DNA of 7,519 bases from positions 1-7,519 of the forward strand of contig CALFNI010000344.1 in the NCBI GenBank assembly GCA_937902695.1. The letters are read 5' to 3'. This document shows, piece after piece, positions 6,537 through 7,519 of the stretch. The stretch's first letter is position 1. Every line of letters starts with the position of its first letter. The position numbers and the translations under genes were made by a program. The notes beneath the pieces are model-generated. The model saw only the letters and a program-made list of their open reading frames with translations, was not told where the DNA came from and did no database searches. This stretch comes from an uncultured Rhodanobacteraceae bacterium. Its GTDB lineage: Bacteria; Pseudomonadota; Gammaproteobacteria; Xanthomonadales; Rhodanobacteraceae.

Positions 6537-7519
6537 CGCGCAAGGATTTCGTCGCGCGCCTCGCGCAGGATCGAATCGCGATCGAGGCTCTCGACGATCT
6601 CGGTGACGACGCGCTTGGGGCCCTTGTCGCCCCACGACTTGCCGGCGACGAGATACTTCTCGGCGGCGCGGCCGACGAGCTCGGTCGCGTACCAGGCGAC
6701 CGCGCCCTGCGCACCGGCCGTGACGACGGTCGAAAGGCCGGCGCTGACGCCTTTGAGCGCCGATGCGACGAGATGCACGCCCCAGATCGCGCCCATCAGC
6801 GCGGCGAGCTGCGCCGAGATCACCGCGATCAACGCGCCGGCTTCGCTGCGGGTCAGGGGCAGGCCGTACACGCGGCCGAGGTGCATGACGAGCGCCGCAT
6901 CGAGCGCGGCGGCGGCGAGAAGATCGGCGACCGGAATCGGATTCAGCGCAACCGCGACACCTTTCGCGATGCAGTACTGGCGGATGACCTTGCTGGCAAG
7001 CTCGCGCCGCGCATCGGCGATGCGTTGCGCGACCTGGTCGGAGACGCGGCCGGCGAACAGGCTCGCATTCAGCGCCGCGAGCGTCTTGCCTTCGCGCTCG
7101 ATGATGATCGAAAGCCGGTCGCGCAGCGCCGCGATATCGGGTGGCACCTCGACGAGCTCGACGCGCTCGGCGCCGTCGGCCGCGACGCGGATGCGCTTGT
7201 GCGGTGTCGGCCGCGCGCTGACCGCGACGACATCGTCCGCGCGCACGAGCCCGCGCGCGCGCTCGCGCAGGCGCTCGAGCAGCCGCTCGCGCTCGTCCTC
7301 GCCATAGCGATCGGCCTTGTTCAGCGCGAGCAGCAGCGGCCGCTCGGTGCGCGCGAGCAGCGCAAGCGCATCGAGCTCGCGCTGCGTCATGTCGCCGTCG
7401 ACGACGAACACGACGAGATCGCTGACCGACGCGACCTCGTATGCGAGCTTCTCGCGCGCCTCGCCGTCGAGCTCGTCGATGCCGGGCGTGTCGATCAGGT
7501 GCACGCCGCTGCCGGCGAC
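6509..7519 (-). CDS. DUF697-containing small GTPase, N-terminus missing
   Basis: The last 336 residues of a P-loop GTPase are visible; the reading frame is open at the right edge, so the true start and the G1 (P-loop) and G2 motifs lie outside. From the first visible codon, residues 10-13 are the G3 motif DTPG, residues 67-70 the G4 motif NKAD, and residues 101-103 (SAR) the G5 position, so this is the C-terminal half of an Era/TrmE-like G domain. After a charged linker (about 120-165), residues 170-330 match DUF697: VAVALNPIPVADLLAAAALD, then hydrophobic helices to about 270 that probably insert in the inner membrane, then an amphipathic, charged tail. This GTPase plus DUF697 arrangement is known from YcjF-type and related proteins of poorly defined role, perhaps in envelope or stress functions. 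GTG at 7504 is internal, not the start. The gene is convergent with the propeller gene, 11 bp apart. Confidence 0.9.
   Translation of the reverse strand, partial: VAGSGVHLIDTPGIDELDGEAREKLAYEVASVSDLVVFVVDGDMTQRELDALALLARTERPLLLALNKADRYGEDERERLLERLRERARGLVRADDVVAVSARPTPHKRIRVAADGAERVELVEVPPDIAALRDRLSIIIEREGKTLAALNASLFAGRVSDQVAQRIADARRELASKVIRQYCIAKGVAVALNPIPVADLLAAAALDAALVMHLGRVYGLPLTRSEAGALIAVISAQLAALMGAIWGVHLVASALKGVSAGLSTVVTAGAQGAVAWYATELVGRAAEKYLVAGKSWGDKGPKRVVTEIVESLDRDSILREARDEILARLRRGAARA

Overview
The window is GC-rich DNA from a bacterial chromosome, with tightly packed genes that strongly prefer G/C at the third codon position. The gene content (a single-chain L-serine dehydratase, a DUF2501/YjjA-type periplasmic protein, a DUF836 thioredoxin-like protein, a DUF697 GTPase, and a secreted propeller protein ending in an 'IFADGFD' tail) suggests a gammaproteobacterium, most likely of the Xanthomonadales/Lysobacterales kind. 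That placement is inference from protein style only. I see no mobile element, CRISPR array, rRNA or tRNA.

Layout from left to right. (1) 1-1178, minus: the N-terminal 392 residues of L-serine ammonia-lyase (SdaA), running off the left edge. (2) 1240-1470, plus: a 76-residue thioredoxin/glutaredoxin-fold protein, divergent from sdaA across 61 bp that hold a symmetric -10 box (TATTCTA on plus, TAGAATA on minus). (3) 1497-1934, minus: a small exported DUF2501 protein, convergent with the previous gene; a perfect 13-bp hairpin with the stop codon as its loop separates them. (4) 2037-3656, minus: a 12-helix APC-superfamily amino-acid permease. Its upstream region (3657-3908) carries a run of GC-rich inverted repeats and shares a divergent intergenic space with the next gene. 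(5) 3909-6497, plus: an 862-residue exported PQQ-type beta-propeller protein with an Ig-like domain, a C-terminal beta-sandwich-like domain and the terminal 'DRIFADGFDQ' tail. (6) 6509-7519, minus: the C-terminal part of a small GTPase with a DUF697 membrane module, running off the right edge and convergent with the propeller gene; an 11-bp hairpin overlaps its stop.

Functionally the left half has an amino-acid flavour: serine deamination to pyruvate plus an amino-acid importer, with a thiol-redox protein next to the Fe-S enzyme. Nothing shows that these genes form one pathway, and the permease substrate is not known. The right half is a cell-surface or secreted protein and a membrane-associated GTPase, with no evident link. 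I did not find a convincing new multi-gene system. The most interesting points are the symmetric bidirectional promoter, the stop-codon hairpins between convergent genes, the structured permease leader, and the short C-terminal tail of the propeller protein.
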